Shown here piece by piece: positions 53,215-64,000 of a stretch of 64,000 nucleotides of DNA. Positions within the stretch are counted from its first letter, which is position 1. Each line of letters starts with the position of its first letter. Source of the stretch: Neocallimastix lanati (nom. inval.) (taxonomy: Eukaryota > Neocallimastigomycota > Neocallimastigomycetes > Neocallimastigales > Neocallimastigaceae); contig JACVTC010000017.1 of assembly GCA_016946835.1 (NCBI GenBank), positions 1,473,501 to 1,537,500 of the forward strand, read 5' to 3'. Below the pieces are notes generated by a model that ran no database searches, had not been told where the DNA came from, and saw nothing but the letters and a program-made list of their open reading frames with translations. The position numbers were made by a program, and so were the translations under genes.

Positions 53215-53525
53215 GTTCCATTTTCTAGGACTTCTCTTTAAGCAATGCTAATATGAAAAGACATTCCCTATACACTTCTTTAAATGATAATCGTTTTTTC
53301 ACTGATCGCTTGAGCCATTATCAAGGGAAGAACAACATAGATCAAGTGCTTTCTTCAACAGCAATTAAATAGTCTAGCAATAGGATGGCGAGCGAACATC
53401 AACTTCATTTATAGGGAAAAACACTCTATGAGTATGAAAATCGCCTCATTTAAATTCAGGAAGTAGTCTCGAGATCGTTCCAGAAACCATATGTGTGTTA
53501 GTCCTAACTGTTAAGCACCAGGATA
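53215..53525 (-). pseudogene. Decayed coding relic of unknown family
   Basis: About 300 bp with normal base complexity in AT desert. One minus-strand frame reads as protein-like segments broken by about six stops: TNTHMVSGTISRLLPEFK, then GDFHTHRVFFPINEVDVRSP, then LLLKKALDLCCSSLDN, then KNDYHLKKCIGNVFSY. The persistence of one frame suggests a former gene or transposon gene. I do not recognise it. Confidence 0.35.
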
Positions 53526-54714
53526 AAAATTAGAAATTATAAATAATACATAAATAAATAAATAAGTAAATAAACAAATAAATAAATAATAGTTAAGTAA
53601 TAAATAATAAATAATAAATAGTATAATAAATAATAAGTAATAATTAATAATAAATCAATGAATGAATGAATAAATGAATAAATAAGTCAATAATTAATTA
53701 AATAAATAATTTTTCCATATGAAAATATATAAAATAATATTTATTACATATTTATAATAAAATAAAATTGTTTATTTATTTAGTGAAATATTATTCATTT
53801 AAATATTGGATAATTTTTAATTTTTAATTTAATTTATATTTATTATGTGTCAATTTCTATTTTCATTCTAATTATATTAAAATTTTTAAATTCCTTAAGG
53901 CTAATTATTTATTTAAAAATTCACTTATTTAAATAGTTATTTATTGAATTATTCATTTACTTTTATTTAATCTTTATGAAAGATAATTTTAAATTTTTTT
54001 ATACTTATTTATGGATAAACTTTATTTCATTTTATTTTAAAATTGCTTATAAACTTTAAATATATTATATATTAATTATAATATATTTAATATTATAGCA
54101 TATTAAATAAAGACCATATAGTATCAATATATTTTTCAATCAAACTAAAAATACTTTTTTTTTTATTCTCTATTAATAATATATATAAATATATATTAGT
54201 GGCATATATTTAAATATATAAAATACTATTAATTATATAATTAGAATATATTCGATATATAATGGTTGATGTTTCCTCATTAGTTGAAATAGATACATTA
54301 ATATTGTGAATATTTAAATTTCAATATAAATGTTTCAAAGAGATATATAATACAGTCAACTTTTCATATAAGAGTAATATGTACGAATCTTAATCATTAA
54401 CATTTTTGAAGAATAAAAAAAAATTTCATATTTATTAAATAATTTTATTTTTATATCAAATATATTTATTCATTTATAAATATTAAATGAATTTCTATTT
54501 ATTAAATATATGCTTATATATTTATGTATACTTTAAATTTAAAATATATATATAAATATATATAAATAATAATATTAATATATATTTTATATTTTATTTA
54601 TTAATTTTAATATTATTTTAATATTATATGCGAGGTTAAAGTATAATAAATAAAATTTATGTAATATTAATATTATTAATATATCATAAATTGTAATAAA
54701 TATTAAAAATAATA
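53526..54714. other. AT-rich intergenic region
   Basis: TAAA/TGAA runs at 53550-53705, then A/T-rich DNA with no recognisable feature. Confidence 0.6.
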
Positions 54715-55335
54715 AATAACAAATACTAAATAATAATAAATAATAAATAATAATAAATAATAAATAATAATTGAATAATAAATAATAAATAATAAATAAT
54801 AAATAATAAATAATAAATAATAAATAATAAATAATAAATAACAAATACTAAATACTAAATAATAAATAATAAATAATAAATAATAAATAATAAATAATAA
54901 ATAACAAATACTAAATACTAAATAATAAATAATAAATAATAAATATTAAATAATAAATAATAAATAATAAATAATAAATTATAAATAATAAATAATAAAT
55001 AATAAATTATAAATAATAAATAATAAATAATAAATAATAAATAATAAATAATAAATAATAAATAATAAATAATAATAATAATAAATAATAAATAATAAAT
55101 AATAAATAATAAATAATAAATAATAATAAATAATAAATAATAATTGAATAATAAATAATAAATAATAAATAATAAATAATAAATAATAAATAATAAATAA
55201 TAAATAATAAATAATAAATAATAAATAATAAATAATAAATAATAAATAATTTAATAATAAATAATAAATAATTGAATAATAAATAATAATAAATAATAAA
55301 TAATTGAATAATAAATAATAACAAATAATAATAAT
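54715..55335. repeat. Large TAATAAA heptamer satellite
   Basis: About 620 bp of the 7-bp unit taataaa with interruptions. A longer phrase beginning ataacaaatactaaatacta recurs 63 bp apart (54838 and 54901), nine heptamers, showing higher-order duplication. The reverse-strand frames of Leu/Ile/Tyr repeats are artefacts. Confidence 0.85.
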
Positions 55336-57131
55336 AAAAATGATGATGATGAATAATCGAAAAAGATATTTTACTATTATTTTTTTAATTAACAATACTA
55401 ACATATAAATTAAAAAAATATATAAATATTATATTAATTATATTTATAATAATAAATATTTTCTTTTTATATTTTAAAAAAATTAAAAAAATTTTTTTTA
55501 ATATTACTTTGCAAAAGAGTAAAAGAGGCAGATAGTAATAACATTTGTCAAAAATAAATATAATAAATATAATTATAAAGTAAGGAATAAATTGTAATTA
55601 ATATATTTAGACAAAATTAATTTAAATATTTGAAGAACATAAAATTAATAAAGAATTTATTTAAGAATAAAATAAAAACCGAATATTATTTAATAATATT
55701 GAAAAATCAATAGACAAAAGATTATCCAATACTCTTTTTTTTGTTATTCTATATTAGCAGTTAATATTGTCATTTTGAAAAATTTATATTTTTATACATA
55801 AATATTTTTTACATATCAATTATTATTAATGGAATTATTCAATTGTATACATTATTGAATTAAATATATTAATTATGAAATGATTTATCAATTTATCATT
55901 TCATTTTCATTCTTATTAATATTGAATTATAAATTGTATTAAAATACTTTTTTTTTTATTACTCATATAAATTAATATTTTAACATTTATATATTCTTAT
56001 AAATAAACTACACAAAGAAAAAATTAATATTTGTGGTTATAATCGATTCATATACATTTTTCCTTTGTTATTAATATCCAATTATAAATAGTATTAAATT
56101 CTTTTTTTTTTATTTTTTTATTTTTTTATGATTACTCACATTAATCAATATTCAATTATTTATTTGTTTTTATAATTATCATTTTAAAAGAAAAATTTTA
56201 TATTAAATTTATATAAAATGAAATTATTAGTGAATAATATTGAAATTACATAAGTGTTTCGTACAAAGTTTTATAAAAAAAAAAAAGATAAATAAATAAA
56301 ATATATACATTAAATTTATTTTTTTATAATAAATATACTACTACAATAAGAAATATTCTAAAGCATTTATTTTATCAAATAACAAAATTTAAGATCTATA
56401 AATAAAATATATATATAAAATCTAATCATTTTATTACAAAATACATAAATTTCACTTTAATTATTTGTATAATTATTAATAATATAAAAAATAAAATTTT
56501 TTTAATAAAAGTTTTATATATAATTAATAATTTGTTATATATATTTAAATATTAAAACGTTTCAAAATTTACTTATAAATTATAAATATATATAAAGTTT
56601 TCTATTTTATAAATATAAAATTCTAAAATAACTATTATTAATATTATTTTTTATAATCTTTAAATTATATAGATAACTTATTGCATTAGCTTGATATTAA
56701 TTTGATAATATTGTAGAAAGAAAAACCAAAAAGTAAAAATAAATAAATAAATAAATAAAAAAAAAAAAAAAAAAAAAATTAAAAATAAGAAATAAGAAAT
56801 AATGCAATTATTTTAATTATCGAAATCAATAATTATTATTATTACGTTTTTTTGTTGAATTCTTTATAAAAATAATTCAATAAATATCAAGTTTTTTATA
56901 AAAATAATTAAATATATCAGAATTAATTGTATAAAGAAATTTTTGGTTTAGAATATTCTTCTTACAGTAAATAATAAATAATAATTTTATAATATATATC
57001 CTTTCTTTTTATTCAAAGAAAAGAAAAAAAAAAAAAGGTCACTTTTATATAACATGTTTATATAGAAATCTATTTTATTTAATTTATTTTTTTTTTAAAA
57101 AAAAGTTAAAAAATCAAATATTTAATAAAAA
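55336..57131. other. Spacer upstream of the RhoGEF gene
   Basis: AT-rich, no gene. The 100 bp before the ATG at 57132 contain aaaaaaaaaaaaggtcac and T/A runs, with no clear core-promoter element. Confidence 0.6.
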
Positions 57132-59802
57132 ATGACTCAACAATCAACAACTTATGGTTCAGCTTTAACTCGTCAGGAGCAAGATGAATATAATGTAAGT
57201 TTTCCAATTTTTCAAATTTATATATTAATATATATATTAATATAATAATTAGTATATATGTCTCTATACAAAAGAAAAAATTTTAATATTTAATAAATTT
57301 CATATATATTTTTTTAAATTTTAAAAACGAAAAAAACCGAAACAATTTAAATCAATTCCAAACCAAATAAAAAAATATATATATATATATATGTATATAT
57401 ATGTATATAAAATAAATTATTCAGATTCAACATATCAATACTTTCTCTTTAAATAATACAAAAGATATAGTTGTTCCAGATGTGCCACCTAGGAATGTTG
57501 GTTCACGTCCTCGTGCAGTTAGTATATTTATTTTAATATTAGTTAAAATAGAAATTAGTATTAGATATAATTTTTTTATTAAAATTATTTATTTTAATTA
57601 ATTTTATTGTTATAAATGATATAAATATGTTTTTATATCATTGAAAATAAATATAATTATTATAATGATATTAATAATATTAAATGGTAATATTTTACTT
57701 TTTTTTTTTTTTTTTTTTTTTTAAAAAATAAAAAAATAAACATTTATATAAATTAATAGCAATCATTATTTATTGATAATGATTCAAGATATCAACAAAC
57801 TTATAAATCGGGATTATATGATTCGTCTAGTAGTGCAAAATTAAGTTATTCATCATCCCCATTACTAACAAATGATATTATACCTCCTCAGGCTCCAATT
57901 AATTATGGTATTACCCAAAATGATTATTCTTCAGAACCTCCCCCTCCACCTCAACGTCAAATTAATGTTACCTCTCATCAATCCACACCACCACAACCAC
58001 CTGCACATGGTTATAGTATTTCAGTTAATACTCGAAATTCTATTTACCAACCAAATGATATGCAAAACCAAATGCCCTTATTATATCAAACGAATAGAAT
58101 TCAACAACAGAATATTACAAATGATAGCTCTGATGGTAACTATTCTTATCCACAAAACAATTCACATTCTCCAATAAAAAAAGTTAGATCATCGTCATTA
58201 TTTACTTTTAAAAGTGACTTCTATGGTAATGATCAACTAGGCAATCCTAATCCATCCAATCCAAATGTACTACCTACAACGACATATAATCAGTTTTCAT
58301 CAAATCCTCTACCCTCTGCACAAAATAGTAACTATCAAAAAACTTCACCAGAATATAATCCAGATCGTAATTCTTTTCCAAGCCCTGTATCTTCATTACA
58401 AAATCAAATACCACAAAATTATAGACCTTTACCTTCAAATCCTCAATCTTCAAACGTTAATCGTTCATCAACTGTACAAATAGGTAATAATAATTCATCT
58501 CAAAGCAATACAAATACCACTCCAACAACTTTGTCTACTCCTGTAAGGGTAACTTCAATGATAGCTAAACCAGGACATCAATATGTTTATAGGTCACAAA
58601 CTATTTCCAGCAATTTATCACAATCTTCTCAACCAAATCAACATAATATATTTAAATCTCATTCTTCTTCACAACTTTCATCTCAGTCTTATTATCAATC
58701 ACCTACGGTTCAACCATCGCAAACATCTGGCTATATGGTTTCTTCTCAATATTTTCCAAATGGAAAAATATCACCTTCTGTGAAGCCTCAACGTTCCCCA
58801 CAACTTATTGCAAATCGTAATGGCTCATATGAAGAAGGTATGGTATATGAAGGTCCATCCATTCCTCCTCGTAAGGTAAAACCAAGATATGGATCCACTT
58901 CTTCTTACTATAGTAGTCCATCCTTAACCGGATTATCCTACTCCCCAAGAATAATTGGTTTGAAAAATGAATCCGATTATGATAATTATAGAAATGGTGG
59001 ACGACCCATGTCTATGATGTCATTTTCCAGTGAAAATATTGTTGAACTATCGAATCGTATGTCAAATAAAGGACCACCTTTTGTTAATTTTAGCTATCGT
59101 AATAATTCTAGAAGTTCTGTTTGTTCAGCTCCCGATCTTCATAATGCTTTTTATAATTCAAATTTGGATGCTATTCCACAAGAAGGAAATGAATTCAATA
59201 ATTATATGAATAATAATAATATTAATAATATTAATGGCAATGCTAATAAATATTATAAATATCCGAGAAGTGTTCATGGCTATTCCATGGATGATTCATC
59301 ATCTGAATTTGTTGAAGGAGTTGGTCATTTAAAAACTCAATATGGCTCAACGAATTCTCTTAATAATCTTATGAAGTATGATCATTTAAAAATTGAAAGT
59401 ATGTTTATGGATGACGAAGTCTATCAAATTGGTGATTTACGAGATAAATATCCTTTAGTAGATCATTCTCCTTTATTATCTGAAATTGCAAGTGATTTTC
59501 ATGAAACCATTTCTCTCGTATGTCATATTAAAGATAATATTGAATATTTGGATTGTTTTTCTGGTGAAGAAGCTGTTGTAAGTATATAAATATATAATAT
59601 ATATTATATAAAATCATCTTATTATTATTTTATTTTATTTTATTTTATTTTATTTTTATTATAGATTTAGTAGATGAAATTTTAAAAAAAAAAAAAAATA
59701 TTTTATTTTATTTTATTTCTGTTATAGAAGTAGATAAAATTTTTTTTAAAAAAAAAATTATAAAATATTAATTTTATATTTTATTTTTATAAATTTTAAT
59801 TT

Positions 59803-59840
<38 letters not shown>

Positions 59841-60632
59841 ATTATTATTTTTTATATTAAATTATCAATAAAAATAGACATTATTAGCAGAAATATTAGG
59901 TACAGAGGATAGAAAAGTAGCTTTATTAACTGGTCAAATATTAGAAGAAAATGGAATGTTCCATGATGTGGTTTATATGCATAAATTAATGGATAATAAA
60001 GATATGTTTTATCAAATGCATACTTTAGCATTACCATTAGCAGGAGCAAATAATTTAGATAAATCAAATAGTAGTAATAATATAATGATTAATAATATAT
60101 CAAATGATTCAGATTTACAAATTAAGAATATGTCAGAATGTAATTATTTTAATTAATTAAATATTTATTTATTTATTTATCTATTTATATTTATAATATT
60201 TATTATATATTAATTAATGTTGTTATTATTTTTATCTTATATAGTATCTCTAAATGAGAAAAAGAAAAAAGAAGAAAATAAAATATCTTATCCAACTGGT
60301 GTATTAGTTAATATTGCACAATGTTATTCTCCAACATGTTTTGAAGATTCACCATGTTACAGTTATTCTTGTCCTAAGAGAAGAATTTATGAAAAAGTAG
60401 TTAATAAAAAGGTTTCATTAGAACATATTAAAACAACAATTAATAATACTTTACCATTACAAAATACATGGTCCACTTCAATTGGTAAACCTTATATTAA
60501 AAAAATGGAAAAAAAAGAAATTAAACGTCAGGAAATTATTTATGAATTTATTCAAACAGAAAAGGAATATGTTGAAGATTTATTTTCTGTTAAAACTGTA
60601 AATATTATAATTATAATAATTTATATATATAT

Positions 60633-60683
<51 letters not shown>

Positions 60684-61979
60684 ATATATATATATTTTTT
60701 ATTTGAATATTAAAATAATAATATTTTCATTTATATATAATTTATAAAAAAAAAAAAAATTTTTTTTTAATATTAAATAGAAAATTATGGAGCCATTAGC
60801 TGAAGGAAGAGTTCCAAAAATTGGTGAAGAATTTGTTAGAAATGTATTTAATAATATTGATGAATTATATGAAGTTAATAAAAACTTTTATGATAATATA
60901 AGAGAATTACAAAAACGTAAGCCAATACTGGAATCTATTGGTGATATTGTTAAAGATTTTGTTCCTAATTTATATTGCTATGAACGTTATGGTCGTTCTC
61001 AACCTAGAGCAAAACATATTTTACAAATTGAAAAAAATAATAATAAAAATTTAAATAACTTTTTCAAGGTAAAAAAAATATATATATATTATTTCGTAAT
61101 AATAATAATATTAAATTTAATAATACTAAATTAATCATTTATTTATTTTTTATAAATTATTATTGTTATTGTTATTATTATTATTATTAAATTTTTTTTT
61201 TTAAATTAAAAACTTTATATTAAATATATTAAAATAAAAATAGAATGCTCAATATAAGCCAGAATTTAGAAGATTACCGATTGAAAGTTTCTTGGCTAGA
61301 CCAACCACTAGACTTGGAAGATATCCAATTTTATTAAAAGATATTATTAAGAATACTCCAGAAGGTCATCGTGATATTATTTTATTAAATGATGCTTTAC
61401 AAGGTATTGAAAATATTTTAAAGGAAGTAAATAATCAAGCAGGTAGAGCAACAAATAAATTAAAATTAGAAGAATGGTCACTGCTTTTAGAAAGTGAAAG
61501 AAAAGATGATATATCGGTAAGATATAAATAAATAAAAAAAAAAAGATTTTTTTTTTTTTTAATATTATTATTAATTCGATATTAAATATATAAATATATA
61601 AATATATAAATATATATGTAAATATATTTTTATAGATGTTAAGATTAGAAAATCCTGATAGAGAATTTATTCGTGAAGGAAAATTAGAATTAAAAAGATA
61701 TGCTAATGAATCACAAAATCACTCAAATATACCTATTACATTAGTATTATTAGATAATATGTTAATTATTACCAAACCTAAAGTTAATAGTATTGAAATT
61801 TATAAAAAGGTAAATAAAAAAATAAATTCCTTTTTTTTTTTTTTTTATTTTTTATTTTTTATTAAATTTGAATTTACTTTTAATAAAGTAAATTCAAATA
61901 ATTAATATTATAAGAAAATATTTATTAATAAATAACAATATTAATATATATAAAAGTTTATGATTAATAAAAATCTTTT

Positions 61980-62019
<40 letters not shown>

Positions 62020-63481
62020 TATTATTATGATTATTTTTAATATATTTTTAAAATTATATATTAATATTATAAATGTTTTATTTTATTTTGAATTTATATT
62101 ATATGTAATTTAAATTAGCCAATTCCTCTTCAATTATTATCTATTATTGTAGATGAAAATAATGAAAATGGAGTTGATATGTCTTCTAAACATAAAAGAA
62201 GTAGTAAAAGTGAAAGTCAAAAATATTATACATTTACTTTGGTTCATCAAGGTGTTGGTAGTTATTCATTGCAAACAACAGTATATTCTGATCAAAAATC
62301 TTGGATAGAATGTATAAAGAAACAACAATCTAAATTTAAGAAGGAAACAATTACTAAAATGATACCATTAATTACAAATCCTGGAACAAAAATTATTGCT
62401 GCTAATTATGTATCTAATATACTCTTTTTATTAGCTACAGAAAATGGTGTTTATATTCAAAGTGATAATAAGATGAAATTGGTATTACCATTATCCAAAA
62501 TTAGTCATATGGAAGTGATGCTTCAATATAAATTATTATTTATTATAGCAAGTAAGTAAAAAAAAAAAAAAAAAAAAAATTATTATTCAATTTAATAATA
62601 TAAATAGAATTGAATATATACGTATATATTTTATGAATATTACTAACTATTATTATAAAATATTAATAATTAATTTTTAGACAAAGAAGTCTATCCATTT
62701 AATATTGATTTATTAGTTAATGGTTTATATATTACAAAACCTTCATTAAGAAAGATTAAAAAGTTATGTTCTAATGTTACATTTATTGCTGTAGGAAGAT
62801 GTGATGATAGAGATCTATTATGTTGTGTAAAGACAACTTCATTAAATTCAACTATAAAAATATATGCACCTAAAGGAGATGGATTAATAAAGTTACAACA
62901 GAATAAATCGTTAAACGACTCTATAATTTTATATAAGGTAATTATAAAAATAAAATAAAATAAAATAAAATAAAATAAAAATAAAAATAAAAAAAAATAA
63001 ATAAATAAAATAATAATAAATAATAATAATAAAATAAAAATAATATATATATAATATAAATAAATAATTATTCATAATTATATATAATTAAATTTTAAAC
63101 TAATAATTCAAAAATATGTTTATATATATGTATATATTTAAAAAAATTTAGCAATTTTATATACCTTCAGAAGCAAGAACCATAACATTCTTAAAGAAAT
63201 CATTATGCATTGGATGTATTAAAGGATTTGAAGTTGTTGATATTAATACCTTAACCACTCAAAGCTTATTATCAAATAATTCAATGTTTGATTTCGTATT
63301 AAAATCAGATAATATTCCAATAAGAATGTTTAGAACACCAAGACAAGACTTTTTGTTACTATATAGTAGTAAGTTTATATTATAATTATTTATTTTATTA
63401 TTATTATTATACTATAAATTAATACTATTATTAAAAAATTTAAATATAAAAATATATAATGAAAAATTTTATGAAATTATG

Positions 63482-63512
<31 letters not shown>

Positions 63513-63869
63513 TTTTTTTTAAAAAAATATATATTAATATATTAATATTTTAACTTATTATTATTATTATTATTAGAGGTAGGATTTTATTTAGATAAAA
63601 ATGGTAATCGATCAAGACCAGATATTATATTTAGATGGTTTGGAACACCTACTACCTTTGCTTATTGCCCCCCATATATTATTTCATTTGAACATAATTC
63701 TATTAGTATATGGGAAGAAAATTCACCAGAAGTAGTTAAACAAATTATACCAAGTAATTCTTTAAAATTATTATATGAAAATAATAATCAAATTTTAATT
63801 ACTGAAATGAAAAATCAATTACAAGTTATATCAATTTTACATATTGCACCCTATCAGTATTATGGATAA
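57132..63869 (+). CDS. Rho guanine-nucleotide exchange factor, DEP-DH-PH-CNH (ROM1/2 type)
   Basis: Twelve exons: 57132-57194, 57425-57517, 57760-59577, 59878-60139, 60245-60597, 60781-61068, 61244-61516, 61636-61809, 62119-62551, 62681-62937, 63152-63368, 63577-63869. They join in frame to 1507 residues. Residues 1 to about 610 are disordered, rich in Ser, Asn, Gln and Pro (with EPPPPPPQ and VPPR). A DEP-like domain follows (about 630-720; DRKVALLTGQILEENG, HDVVYMHKLMD). The DH domain (about 835-1045) begins at KRQEIIYEFIQTEKEYVEDL and has ESFLARPTTRLGRYPILLKDI. PH is at about 1060-1190, and the citron-homology domain runs to about 1495 (GFYLDKNGNRSRPDI, FAYCPPYIISF). This layout is that of fungal Rom1/Rom2, which activates Rho1 at the plasma membrane for wall synthesis and polarity. 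All acceptors are TAG or CAG; one donor is GTTAGT. The domain calls are firm; small exons 1-2 are least certain. Confidence 0.92.
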
Positions 63870-63876
63870 AAGAGAG

Positions 63877-63919
<43 letters not shown>

Positions 63920-64000
63920 AAAAAAAAAAAAAAAAACTATTTATATTTTTAAATTTATTTTTTTTTTATCTAAATATTTACATTTCACAATTAAATAATA
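63870..64000. other. 3' flank of the RhoGEF gene
   Basis: A T run followed by long A runs after the stop codon. No other feature before the window ends. Confidence 0.6.

Noticed and set aside
54979-55404. Leu/Ile/Tyr-rich frames in the heptamer array
   Set aside because: Translation of a stop-free AT microsatellite; same for the frames at 10740, 11304, 13911, 16490 and 54587.

Overview
The window looks like nuclear DNA of an anaerobic gut fungus (Neocallimastigomycota). The evidence is extreme A+T content, intergenic DNA made of A/T homopolymers and TAA-type microsatellites, short AT-rich GT-AG introns, a secreted carbohydrate esterase with fungal CBM1 modules on a Thr-rich linker, a ROM-type DEP-DH-PH-CNH Rho exchange factor, and decayed LINE and MULE-like transposons. 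The phylum is an inference from these traits; no database was searched. No tRNA or rRNA was recognised.

Layout: 1-7.2 kb is AT desert. Two tandem same-strand paralogues follow at 7.2-9.8 and 17.3-20.9 kb. Both encode secreted Agd3-like (CE18-type) polysaccharide deacetylases. The first has one intron and no binding module; the second is intronless and carries a 42-bp-repeat linker and two CBM1 domains. Minisatellites fill the space between them. At 23.9-26.8 kb is a seven-exon gene for a three-RRM RNA-binding protein (Nam8/Csx1/SECp43 type), and at 29.6-34.0 kb a seven-exon copine (C2-C2-vWA). A frameshifted LINE reverse-transcriptase relic lies at 35.2-36.3 kb. From 36.85 to 44.19 kb runs one large palindrome, whose arms each carry a 505-residue MFS sugar transporter that is almost identical in nucleotides. 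A MULE-like transposase relic lies at 45.4-45.9 kb. An intronless 1106-residue ankyrin-repeat protein at 46.7-50.1 kb ends in a YoeB/Txe-like toxin RNase domain. An empty, repeat-rich region at 50.1-57.1 kb precedes a 12-exon RhoGEF at 57.1-63.9 kb.

How the genes fit together: the deacetylases and sugar transporters suit a plant- or microbe-wall-degrading lifestyle. The RhoGEF would control wall synthesis and polarity through Rho1. The RRM protein and the copine are housekeeping or signalling genes. No operon-like or pathway cluster is evident.

The best candidates for something undescribed are the ankyrin-toxin fusion with its catalytic residues apparently retained, the transporter palindrome with its sharply homogenised core, and the CBM1-bearing Agd3-like deacetylase next to a paralogue without CBM1. 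Multi-exon gene structures were built by eye by joining frame-compatible exons at GT-AG sites; no transcript data were available.
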